Source: Chrysemys picta bellii
Lineage: Eukaryota > Chordata > Testudines > Emydidae
Assembly: GCF_011386835.1 (NCBI RefSeq)
Contig: NC_088791.1
Location: 53,773,498-53,837,497, forward strand
DNA: 64,000 bases
Direction: 5' to 3'
The position numbers and the translations under genes were made by a program. Shown piece after piece: positions 37,718 through 48,287 of the stretch (position 1 is its first letter; each line of letters opens with the position of its first letter). Under the pieces are notes generated by a model. The model was not told the DNA's origin. It made no database searches and saw nothing but the letters and a program-made list of their open reading frames with translations.

Positions 37718-39880
37718 AAGGCCTTGTCGCCACTACATAGTTTTGTTGACAAAAGTCAGCTTTTATTGACAAAACAATGTAGGTGTACATACTACGATGC
37801 TCCTCCTGCTGATTCAATGCTCCTGCTATGCCGACAAAATAAAACCACCTCAGTGAGAGGTGTAGAGCTTTTTGTGACAAAGTTTGATTGATGCAGTGTC
37901 AGTGTAGACCCTGCGCTTGGTTATGTTGCTGTAAATGCCTCCAGGAGGTGTCCCACAATGCCCATCATGAGTGCTCTGGTCAGCAGTTCAAACTCTGCTG
38001 CCCTGCACCCAAGTACACCAACATCCACCCCTTCCCCTTTAAAGCCCCGAGAATCTTTGAAATTCCACTTTCCATTTGCTCGGTGTGGAGAGCTCACATC
38101 ATATCTTCCCAGCCGACCATGGTGGCTCCACCCGCTCTGAAGCCGCATGCATGCAGGAGATGCACCCTTGCATCCTTGTTTACTCTCAGGAGTGAGATAT
38201 TGGCTTCAATTACCCCTGCCTGTGGAAAATGGTGGCATAATTTATAATAGCATCCCTCATCATTTGCAGCGATCCCCTTAAAAAACTACCTAGACTCTTT
38301 GCCCCATCTTGGACCTTCCTCACCCACCACGTTTAGGGCGCTCACTGAGCTGTGTGCTTGTCAAGGGAGAGTGAGAAAGAGGTGTATTCAACTATGGTGA
38401 TTCAATGCTGTGAGTGCTCTCACAATACTGCTTCTGTTTATTGTTTCTTGTGGTTCTGCAGAAGTGCCTTTGAGGGGAACCCCTACACACTAGTACAGTG
38501 CCTCTGTCAGATATGGAGGTGACACAGGAGGAGTAAGGAGGACATGTTTAGGAAGGTCTCTAATCATCTCGCACTGTAGATCATGATCACAGGGCCTGGA
38601 GAAAGATAATTAACAAAAAATTGAAAATAGCATGGAGAGGAAGAAGGGCCAGGAGCGTATTTTAGTGGGCCAGGAGTAAATGATAAAACAGATGGACAAC
38701 CAAACACAGATGCCGAAGACCCTGATTGTGCTGCAGTCAGAATACATGCATGCACGTGTCCCCCTGCAGCCTATACAGAACTGTGTGCCATGCCCTCCCC
38801 AAACTCCCACCAAACATTCATTGCATGTTCCCAGCCCGTAGCAGTACCCCTTTCACTCCACCCCTTCGGACAGTTTCCCTAATGACGGCTGGACTTACAT
38901 ACAGCTATGAGAGCCTCCATTAAGAGAGTACTCCTCAATGTCCTGTTCCCCCTGCAATAAATGAATTCTGTGTATTGGTTACTGCTGTTTAATAAAAAAT
39001 GTACTCATAAAAGAAAATGAATCTTTATTTTTCTCCTACACACGATCATTGCTGCTGGAATTCATACACAGTGGGAACTGGCACATTTGCAGACTACAAA
39101 TTACTCTCAGGAAGCAATCATCACAAGGGTCATTCCATGTGGCAAGTAAACAAAGCCTGGCTGAATGCATTACAGAAAGATATATTATTGGGACTCATTG
39201 TCAAAATGCTGCTTCAAAGCCTTCCTGATTCAAACTCCAAACTGATTCATGACTGACTTGTAGCAGTCTGGAGTTGCCAGCTTCTACACAATGATCACCG
39301 CACAATCTTCCACCAAGAGGGCAGCTCTCATTCTGGTGTCCTTTCACCACAGGGCAGGGACAAGCTCCGCACACAGTTCCAGGAAGGTGGCTTTGCGCAT
39401 CTGAAAGTTTCACAGCCACTGCTTGTCATTCCCTACCTGCATAACAATCAGGGCCAGCTCCAGCATTTCTGCCGCCCCAAGCAAAAACAAAAAAAGGCGC
39501 GATCGCGATCGGTAGCGGCAATTGGGGGTAAAAAAAAAAAAAGCCACGATCGGCGGCGGCGGCAGTTCAGCGGCAGGTCCTTCGCTCCTAGAGGGAGTGA
39601 GGGACCTGCCGCCCCCGAATTGCCGCAGGTGCCGCCCCTCTCCCTTTGCCGCCCCAAGCACCTGCTTGTTAAGCTGGTGCCTGGAGCCGGCCCTTATAAC
39701 AATGCGATCCCACCACTCATTGCCTCATTACTCATATGTAGCTGCTCTATGAATGCCAGAAGTAATGTGGAATTGTTTCTTTCCATAGCAAACAGCAGGG
39801 TAGACACCATGGATTCACAGCTTCATGAAATACTGCATGATCAGCCACGTTCTGTTCAGTGATTTTCCTCTATTCAACAC
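37718..39880. pseudogene. decayed Harbinger transposon of an older family
   Basis: The left end (AAGGCCTTGTCGCCACTACA) resembles the Harbinger terminus seen at 48650-48665. On the minus strand, 39280-39730 matches part of the intact transposase region at 47930-48050: blocks GTTCCAGGAA, GCATCTGAAAGTTTC, GCAGCCACTG-like text, and CGATCCCACCACTCA. The text at 39205-39250 looks like the C-terminal end, so the middle seems deleted. A hAT MITE (39449-39695) is inserted. No open frame survives. Confidence 0.6.
39449..39695. mobile_element. hAT MITE with 8-bp duplication, inside decayed Harbinger
   Basis: The ends CAGGGCCAGCTC and GAGCCGGCCCTT match the family at 20263-20725. ATAACAAT is present at 39441-39448 and 39696-39703. 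Removing the element joins two halves of the Harbinger transposase region. The interior is shorter than in the first copy and ends in the same GCCGCCCCAAGCA... motif. Confidence 0.8.
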
Positions 39881-39939
39881 TTGCAAGACCATAAATCACT
39901 ATATAGTTTGGGGCACCACAGTGCTATAAAAATACAATG

Positions 39940-40210
39940 ACAAATTCAAGAGAATCAGAGGAGAGAAATCAAAATAGGAAAGTCTTGGAAATACAACCCA
40001 TGAGGACAGGCTAAGAAAGTTTGAATAAAGATAAGGAAACTAGGTGGAATGAAATGAGTTTCAAACCTGGAATGTAAAGGGATGTTATAATTGGCTGGGG
40101 ATCAGTTAGTCTCATTAACCAAGGGCAGAACAACAATTAATCGGTTCAAATTGCAGTAGGGAATATCGATATACACTATTAGAAAACTTTGTACAGTAAC
40201 TATGTAGTTA
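39940..40210 (+). mobile_element. degenerate CR1/L3-like LINE fragment
   Basis: The plus strand recalls the C-terminal LINE block (AGAGGAGAGAAATCAAAAT, then CATGAGGACAGGCTAAGAAA and CAAGGGCAGAACAACAATTA). It is highly diverged and has no open frame. Confidence 0.5.
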
Positions 40211-43036
40211 CTTAGACAATCTAAACACAAAATAAAATTTAGTATTATAGTAAATGCAGGAGAATGGATTGAAATATAAACTTCAATTTTGAACTCGCAG
40301 AAAGCTTGTGACTTGTGATGTAATAGTGTTCAGCAAGATATAATAGAACTTGGAATTATTCTCATGACATCGCCAAGGCAACACAGGGTGGAAATTCCAG
40401 ACACCTTTTGGGTGGAGTCTCATTCCTTCTGTAGTCTGGAGCTGGAAGCTGGATTAACATGGTGTTTTGTTTGCTGTGATTTACTGGAAGAAGAAAATAT
40501 TTAGTTGCTTTGTTTTACTGAGTGGTGGTCAGAGAGAATGGGAAAGGAAAATGGTGATATCCTGCATAGCTTCATTCAGAGCTGGAGTCCACAGCAAATC
40601 CTCTCTTTCCTTCCTAAAGTGGGAAGTATTGGAAATCTGAGTCACACTCACAGAATTCTTGAAAAAATATCTGGAGGCTGTCTTCTGGGTCAACTGAGAC
40701 ATGGTAAGGCCTCTTGTAGCAATAGTTGAGCCAGCAGATAAAATTTAAGGTGGTTTGGGTTGAATATAATTTATGTTTTTTCCCCTATGAGACACAAAAT
40801 GTTTTCAATCCTGTTTTACTGTGTGTATAGTTCATCTTTTTATAATAATGTAAGTTTCTTGTACATACTGATGGCCAACTCCTAATCCCGGAGAAGAGAA
40901 CAGAACAAGATTTTGGCTGTATCCCATGATACTTGTTAGACTTAGGAACTGGCTTGTTTACCATCATCCATCACCTTTGTCTGCTGCTCATAACTCTAAG
41001 GAATGGTAATGAAATTGGCAGGAAAGAAATCTAACCTTCAACATAATTTCAAAGAAACATTAGCAACGATCATTAGCACTGTGGAATTATGCACATAAAA
41101 TAGAGGCTTAGAGGTGACAGTAGTGATCCCCTTAAAATGTTCCCTTTAAAAATAAAACAAATTCCTATGTTATGATCAGCTTTAAGGTCTGTGGTTGCCA
41201 GCCAGGACAGTCCCTATCGACTGACAATCCTGATTTCAAAAGTGCTTAATTGTGTGTGTGTATGTGTGGAGAAGGGACCTGGCTGTAATATGCAGCAGCA
41301 GTGTGGAACTCTTGCTGCAGTCCTTGCATAGGCCAGGCAGCCATTGATTTTAAGGGAGTCTGTAGCCAGGTTGCCTAGGTGACATCCCTTTGGGGCCCTT
41401 CGGGGCACAATTCAGCCAGCTGCAATCTCAGTTGGTATGTCTCTGTCAGGTCCAAGGTAGCAGTGCTTCCCCCGGCCAGCCAAGGCACACTTCAATTCTA
41501 CCTTTTCCAGGGTATTAAGGTCCAAAAGAAATCAGGAACAAACTCCCTCCCCGCAACCTCCCCAATGAAAGCCAACAAACCTTTAGTGCAACCCCACCCT
41601 TCTGTTCAGGGTTTGTCTCCTAACAATCCGTACTTCCCCCTGGCTCTGGTTGTTCCTTCTAGCAGGGGCTTATCCAACTGGCAAGCTAGCTCAGGCTCTC
41701 TGCCATAAAGAAAAGAAAAGCTCAGCTCTCCCTCCTAGTCAACACTCAACTAGCCTAGATCTCTTCCTTTTACCTCCCCTCTCCAGGCCTGACATTTGCT
41801 GCAGGTATAGTAGGGTGGGGTCAATTGGGCCCACAGGTTCTCCTTAGCCCTCTTATAGCCAGTGTGGGACCTGTCTGCCCCATCACAGAATTATTTTAGA
41901 GTAGGTCAGAAAATTGGGAATTTTTTCTGTGGAAAATTTATACTTTGGTGAAAAATCAAAAGCCAAACATTTTTTAGCTAAAAACTTTAATCTGAAAGCT
42001 AAAATTTTGGAACTGAATATGCTGCTGCCGTGCCGCATGGGAGTTGTAGTTCAGGTATCTCGTACCCTACGAGAGAGGTACGTACACAAAGTGCAGCCTG
42101 GCTTTGGCTCCACTCCCGCCCCCACTCCTAGCTTCCGCCCCTGTCCACAGTCCCGCTCCCTGCGGTGATTTCCCATATTAACATTAATAATTTAAAATAT
42201 TAATAATTCCAACAGGGGTGGAACAGTTTTTGAAGAAAAATGGACATTTTCTACCCAAAGCAGACACTTATCATGAAAAAAAATGTTTTGGGGAAAATCC
42301 AAATTTCCACTGAAAAACAGTGTTAATTAAATATTTTCAACAAGCCTTAAATTGTTTACATATATGGGCTCATACATCTGATAAGTGTATCTGCCAGGAT
42401 GGGAAACAAAGTATCAGAGGTGAGTCAGCACCTGATCAGGTCTGAAGATGATTGAACAGTGCTTTCACACAGTAGGTACAGCTTTGAAGCAACAGTATAT
42501 TAGGTTTGGCCCCACAAAATCAGAGGTACATCTTGAAGTCCAGGGGATTAGATGAGGGGTTATAGCAGGTTCCTGGTCAAAAGTTAGGTGAGTGATCACA
42601 TGAATAGTGAACTGAATGGCATGGAGAAGTCCCTTCAGCATGAGGGTTCAGGGTCACAACCTTTTCATCAGCAAACAGAGTTAATGCCAGTACTTGAGGT
42701 AAGATAATGAGGCAGGCTGGAGACTGCAGTCCAATCAGATTCCCTGGGAAAAGAGCAGACAACTCTATAAAGCAGCTGCTTAGGAAACAGAAGTGGGAGT
42801 AATTATAGTTGTAATCTTGACACTTCAGTACTGATGGAATAACCCAGCTTGTTGTTTTTTGTTTTGTTCATTTTGTTTTTTCTGGCAGTGGAAAACTTGA
42901 TTGTTGTTGGATTTTTTTCATTTTGTTTTTCTGTTATTTTAGAGATGACATTGATCCTCAGGAAATAAAAACATTGAGGAAAAACACTGATGGACTATTT
43001 TGTTGTACACATTACAAACACTGAATCTTTGTTACC
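40211..43036. other. unassigned DNA with possible LTR-like piece
   Basis: No gene recognised. The stretch ending CCCCATCACA at 41887 could be a reversed LTR start, but no matching duplication was found. 41895-42340 is an AT-rich old repeat. Confidence 0.35.
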
Positions 43037-44204
43037 TGCTGTAGCACTGGGCCAGCAAAGGTTATACAATCAGCAAGCTGGTTGACCTGTAAGCAACCCT
43101 TAAGGACATATCAAAAGGGTATTGCAATGGTGAACAAGGCCATTCCTTGTGGATAGTTATCAAAGCCATGTTAAGTAGATTAGAATATTTAACTTGTTTG
43201 TCTGTATTGTTAGAGAATCAAAGAGTAAGTGCTAAATATGTCTATGTTTACCTGTATCCTATTAGAAATCTAACAATGTGATCTAATTAGCTTATAGATG
43301 CTAAATCCTGTTCCTGTCTTGTAATGTTTCGTTACTCTATTGAGTGAGGGATCATTGGTGCACTCGTTATTCTATTGACTCGGAGATGTTATATTTAGGT
43401 GGGACTTGTGGTATAATAATAATATTGTCTTAATCTCTCCTGGAAGTTTGCAATTCCAAAGAGCAAACAACCTGTGAACTGCATTGATAATTTGAATAGC
43501 TATTGCTAAAGGCATTGTTTGAGAAAGGACCTATTGAATAGAGATCACAAACTGTTGGCTCACTTTCATCAAAGCCCACTGTAGTGGAGTTTCCTGTCAG
43601 CACCCACCCTACCTCAACTATAAAAGAAAGCTTCGGGCCTGATCCTTTTATCTCAGGTCTGCTCAAACTTTAACAGGGAAGGTTTAAGCCATAGGATTGA
43701 GGCCTCCAGGAGGATACCTGGATTATCCTGGAACTCTGATGGAGAAATTCTAACAGACTGTACACCTGAACTGTCTATTGGACGATAACCCATTGAATTG
43801 ATTCCAGAGGCCTGGTCTACATTAGGCGTTTATGTCGAAGTTAGCGCCGCTAAATCGAATTAACCCTGCACCCGTCCACACTGCGATGCTATTTAGTTCG
43901 ACATAGAGGTCTCTTTAATTCGACTTCTGTACTCCTCCCCGACGAGGGGAGTAGCGCTAAATTCGACATGGCCATGTCGAATTAGGCTAAGTGTGGATGG
44001 AAATCGACGCTAATAGCTCCGGGAGCTATCCCACAGTGCACCACTCTGTTGACGCTCTGGACAGCAGTGCGAGCTTGGATGCTCTGACCAGCCACACAGG
44101 AAAAGCCCCGGGAAAATTTGAATTTGAATTCCTTTTACTGTCTGGCCAGTTTGAATCTCATTTCCTGTCTGGACATCGTGGCGAGCACAGCAGCACTGGC
44201 AACG

Positions 44205-46251
44205 ATGCAGAGCTCTCCAGCAGTGATGGCCGTGCAGTCTGGGAATAGAAAGAGAGCCCCAGCATGGACTGATCGTGAAGTCTTGGATCTCATCGCTGTG
44301 TGGGGCGATGAGTCCGTGCTTTCCGAGCTGCGATCCAAAAGAAGGAATGCAAAGATCTACGAGAAGATCTCTAAAGACATGGCAGAGAGAGGATACAGCC
44401 GGGATGCAACGCAGTGCCGCGTGAAAATCAAGGAGCTGAGACAAGGCTACCAGAAGACCAAAGAGGCAAACGGACGCTCCGGATCCCATCCCCAGACATC
44501 CCGTTTCTACGAGGCACTGCATTCCATCCTCGGTGCTGCCGCCACCACTACCCCACCAGTGACCGTGGACTCTGAGGATGGGATACTGTCCACGGCCGGT
44601 TCCTCGGACATGTTAGGGGACGGGGAAGATGAGGAAGGAGATGAGGAGGGCGAGGCAGTCGGCAGCTCTCACAACGCTGATTTCCCCGACAGCCAGGATC
44701 TCTTCATCACCCTTACAGAGATCCCCTACGAAGCGTCCCCAGCCGTTACCCCGGACACAGAATCTGGTGAAGGATCAGCCAGTAAGTGTTGTAAACATCT
44801 AAACATTTATTTTTAACAAAACAGGAATATTAACAATTAAAAGAATGGGTTGTTCATGATTAGTGTGCCCTATGCGCTTAACGGTTTAGTCATGGGCAGT
44901 GCAAGTTTTGAAAAGAAATCTAGCAATGTCCGGTTTTTAGTGATTGTCCTGCACAAGCCGCTCTACTGTTTATTCCCTGCTACTGCAGCTACAGTAAAAT
45001 GCGGTCTATGTGTCCGGGGATAGAGCAGTAATCCTCCTGGGACATCTCGATGAAGCTCTCCTGGAGGTAACTTGAAAGCCGTTGCATGAGGTTCTTGGGG
45101 AGAGCGGCCTTATTGGGTCCTCCGAAGTACGACACGTTGCCGCGCCAAGAGATTATCAAGTACTCGGGGATCATTGCTCTGCACAGCAGGGCGGCATACG
45201 GCCCTGGTCTTTGGAGGCTTTCCCGGAGCATTCTCTCTTTGTCGCTCTCGGAGATCCTCATCAGGGTGATGTCGGCCATGGTGACCTGCTTTTAATTAGG
45301 TAGGGGAATGTTAGTGTTGGGACTGCTTTCCCGTTCCTTTACAGAACTGTAACCGCTGGTTTGCAGCCACGCGGTGGAGGCGGGAGAGGGGCAGCCGAAA
45401 GGGATCGTTCCCGGGGACAGCCGCGAGGGGGTGGGACAGGGGCAGAGTTCCCGCTTGCCGGATTGCTGGCAGCAGGGACTGACATTGATTTAAATGTGAA
45501 ATGAGGCCAGTGGTAATATAAAAGTTTTAAACTGCCACAAGTGTACGGCTTACCATGTCTGCCTGCAACAGAAATTCCGTTGTGCTGCCTCGCTTCTCAA
45601 ATGTGCTGTTCAAGACCCCAGGCACTGAATGCGAAGGCCGAGAATTCGACCTTGTGCTGAGTGCGCATGTGAAAGGTGCTGTGCATGGTCTTGTTCACAG
45701 AGAAAGACTATGTTCTTTGTTCACAACTACATTTATCTTTCTGAGGAATTCACTCCCTTTTTCCCATTTCCACAGCCCCGTCTGCGACTGTCTCACAACC
45801 TAGCCTGGAATCACACTCCCAGAGGCTAGCGCGGATTAGGCGTAGGAAGAAGAGGACACGGGAGGACATGTTCTCTGAGCTTATGGCCTCTTCCCAAGCC
45901 CAGGCAGCACAGCAGACCCAGTGGCGGGAGAACTTGACCCGAATGCACCAAGCCAACATGGATCGGGAGGAGAGGTGGCGGCAGGAAGACCAGCAGGCGA
46001 CTCAAACGCTGCTTGGACTACTGAGGGAGCAAACGGACACGCTCCGGCGCCTTGTGGATGTTCTGCAGGAACGGAGGCAGGAGGACAGAGCCCCGCTGCA
46101 GTCCATCTCTAACCGCCCTCCCCCGCCACCAAGTCCCATACCCACCTCACCCAAAGTGCAAAGAAGGAGAGGCGGCAGAGTCCCTGCTAAGTCTCTCTCC
46201 ACCCCTGCAGAGAGCTCTAGTAGCAGAAGGCTCTCATTTCCCAAAATTTGA
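44205..46251 (+). CDS. Harbinger Myb/SANT-like DNA-binding protein (two exons)
   Basis: Probable partner of the transposase, thought in this superfamily to bind the element ends and bring transposase into the nucleus. Exon 1 is 44205-44781 and exon 2 is 45776-46251. The donor (CCA|GTAAGT) and the acceptor (TTCCCATTTCCACAG|CC) join in frame to give about 350 residues. Residues about 15-110 form a Myb/SANT-like trihelix domain (RAPAWTDREVLDLIAVWGDE, CRVKIKELRQGYQKTKEANG). An acidic stretch follows (DGEDEEGDEEGEAVG), and exon 2 encodes a basic RIRRRKKRTRED, an amphipathic Arg/Gln/Glu-rich helix, and a basic tail. The Met at 44205 (A at -3) was chosen; an in-frame Met 29 codons upstream lacks domain support. 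AATAAA lies at 46323-46328. The exon structure is inferred, not shown by RNA. Confidence 0.85.
44989..45279 (-). CDS. antisense intronic ORF of Harbinger, 96 aa, possible BEN-like domain
   Basis: This frame lies wholly inside the intron of the Myb gene, on the opposite strand. Its ATG has a near-ideal context (GTCACCATGG), preceded by a possible splice acceptor (ATTAAAAGCAG). AATAAA lies 15-20 bp after the stop (44969-44974), so it could be a separate transcript. The protein starts MADITLMRISESDKERMLRE. Residues about 28-77 follow the spacing of the second half of BEN domains: a helix with ALLCRA, then a PEYLI turn, a short G-rich link (FGGPNKAALP), then a helix ending RLSSYLQESF. The BEN assignment is my pattern reading, unconfirmed. 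It could instead be an unknown domain or a chance frame, but signals at both ends make chance less likely. Confidence 0.6.
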   Translation of the reverse strand: MADITLMRISESDKERMLRESLQRPGPYAALLCRAMIPEYLIISWRGNVSYFGGPNKAALPKNLMQRLSSYLQESFIEMSQEDYCSIPGHIDRILL

Positions 46252-47003
46252 AAAGTTCTTTCCTTCCCGCCTGACACAAGCCCCCGTCCAAGTTTCACCT
46301 CCCAATGCCATGTGTAGTTGATAATAAAAAATTCGTTTCTGTTAACTACTGTTTCAATCATGTTCTTTTGGAGGAGGAGGGGAAAGGGGGTTGGTAATTG
46401 GACAGGACAGTCTCCTTTGGCAGGGTACATAGTCGGGGGCAGGCACAGCAGCAGGGCACATACACAGTGCAGTGATGCAGTGACTAGTTGCCCCGGTTAG
46501 TCTAGGAGGTTGTTTTGATGTAATGTTGGGGGGGGGGGTGGGTTGCTCTGTGACTTTGTGGCGGGGGAGGGCAGTTACAGATCTTAAGCGCCGGTCCTTA
46601 GGCAGGATGACAGAGCCACACAGCATGGGATCTGTAACCGTCCTCCCCCTGCCACAAAGTCAAATAGACCCCCCATACACACAGTCCCGATCAGGAGGGT
46701 TGACAGGCTCCGTTGAAACAAGCATCCCACCGCAGCGGAGCCTGTCAATCCTTGAGTTTAGAAGCTGCATTCGCGTCACAACACTACACCCGCCCCGCAC
46801 CACAGTCTGCGTCCCAGTTTTAAAAAATTCCCGCGAAAACAGTATTAAAGAAAACGGTGTGCTTTAACAAAGTAGAACTATTTTTATTTCAACACGTGTG
46901 TTGGAGGGGGGGTGAAGGGGGTATGTAACTGGATAGGATAGTCAACATTACCTGGGTAAAGAAACGGGGGCAGGTTTAGCTTCTCAGTACACAAACTATA
47001 AAG

Positions 47004-48287
47004 TCACAGGTTACCCTGCTCACTCAGGAACTTTGCTTTCAAAGCCTCCCGGATGCACAGTGCGTCCCGCTGGTCTCTTCTAATCGCCCGGCTGTCTGGC
47101 TGTGCGTAATCAGCAGCCAGGCTATTTTCCTCAACCTCCCACCCCGCCATAAAGGTCTCCCCCTTGCTCTCACAGAGATTGTGGAGCACACAGCAAGCTG
47201 CTATAACAATGGGGATATTGGTTTCGCTGAGATCACAGCGAGTCAGTAAGCTTCTCCATCTCCCCTTGAGACGGCCAAAAGCACACTCCACCACCATTCT
47301 GCACTTGCTCAGCCGGTAGTTGAAGAGTTCTTTTTCAGTGTCCAGGGCGCCAGTATAGGGCTTCATGAGCCAGGGCATTAGCGGGTAGGCTGGGTCCCCG
47401 AGGATGACTATAGGCATCTCCACATCCCCAACAGTTATTTTGTGGTCCGGGAAGTAAATACCTTGTTGCAGCCGTCTAAACAGACCAGAGTTCCTGAAAA
47501 CACGAGCGTCATGAACCTTGCCCGGCCATCCCACGTAGATGTTGGTAAAACGTCCCCTGTGGTCCACCAGTGCTTGCAGCACCATGGAAAAGTAGCCCTT
47601 TCGGTTAATGTACTGGGTGGCCTGGTGGTCCGGTGCCAGGATAGGGATGTGAGTTCCATCTATGGCCCCACCGCAGTTTGGGAATCCCATCGCTGCGAAG
47701 CCATCTATGATCGCCTCCACGTTTCCCAGGGTCACTACCTTTGGCAGCAGTACATCAACGATTGCCTTGGCTACTTGCATCACAACAACCCCCACGGTAG
47801 ATTTGCCCACCCCAAACTGGTTCGCGACTGACCGGTAGCTGTCTGGCGTTGCAAGCTTCCAGAGGGCTATGGCCACTCGCTTCTGTACACTCAGTGCAGC
47901 TCGCAACCGGGTGTCACTGCGCTTCAGGGCAGGGGACAGCAACTCACAAAGTTCCAGGAAAGTTCCCTTCCGCATGCGAAAGTTTCGCAGCCACTGGGAT
48001 TCATCCCAGACCTGCAGCACTATGCGGTCCCACCACTCAGTGCTTGTTTCCCGTGCCCAGAATCGCCGTTCCACGGCATCAACATGACCCATTGCCACTG
48101 TGATGTCCTCGGCGCTGGGTCGCCTGCTTTCTGACAGGTCTGTGCTACTCTCAGACTTCAGGACATCACCGCGGTGCCGTAGCCTCCTCGCCTGACTTTT
48201 CTGCATCTGCCTCAGGGAAACCTTTATGATAAGCTGCGAGACGTTGAGAGCGGCCACAACTGCAGCGATGGTCGCAGCGGGCTCCAT
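47004..48287 (-). CDS. Harbinger DDE transposase (HARBI1 family), intact
   Basis: A 427-codon uninterrupted frame encoding the nuclease that would cut and paste the element. The N-terminal 130 residues are Arg-rich and helical. Residues about 135-180 look like a helix-turn-helix (RVAIALWKLA, SVANQFGVGKSTV). The DDE_4 nuclease domain follows: D210 in GGAIDGTHIP, D260 in GKVHDARVFR, the conserved GDPAYPLMPW at 297-306, and E334 in VVECAFGRLKGRW. All expected acidic residues are present. The ATG has A at -3 and G at +4. A polyadenylation signal is at 46883-46888 on the minus strand. Length is close to other animal Harbinger transposases. It converges on the Myb gene. Confidence 0.95.
   Translation of the reverse strand: MEPAATIAAVVAALNVSQLIIKVSLRQMQKSQARRLRHRGDVLKSESSTDLSESRRPSAEDITVAMGHVDAVERRFWARETSTEWWDRIVLQVWDESQWLRNFRMRKGTFLELCELLSPALKRSDTRLRAALSVQKRVAIALWKLATPDSYRSVANQFGVGKSTVGVVVMQVAKAIVDVLLPKVVTLGNVEAIIDGFAAMGFPNCGGAIDGTHIPILAPDHQATQYINRKGYFSMVLQALVDHRGRFTNIYVGWPGKVHDARVFRNSGLFRRLQQGIYFPDHKITVGDVEMPIVILGDPAYPLMPWLMKPYTGALDTEKELFNYRLSKCRMVVECAFGRLKGRWRSLLTRCDLSETNIPIVIAACCVLHNLCESKGETFMAGWEVEENSLAADYAQPDSRAIRRDQRDALCIREALKAKFLSEQGNL

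Noticed and set aside
41200..41887. Possible LTR
   Set aside because: One end looks like CCATCACA, but no matching start or duplication was found.
44010..44522. 170-codon minus frame opposite the Myb exon
   Set aside because: Shadow of the Myb gene; no start or polyadenylation support and no domain pattern.
47442..48103. Plus frames opposite the transposase
   Set aside because: Shadows of the conserved transposase frame.
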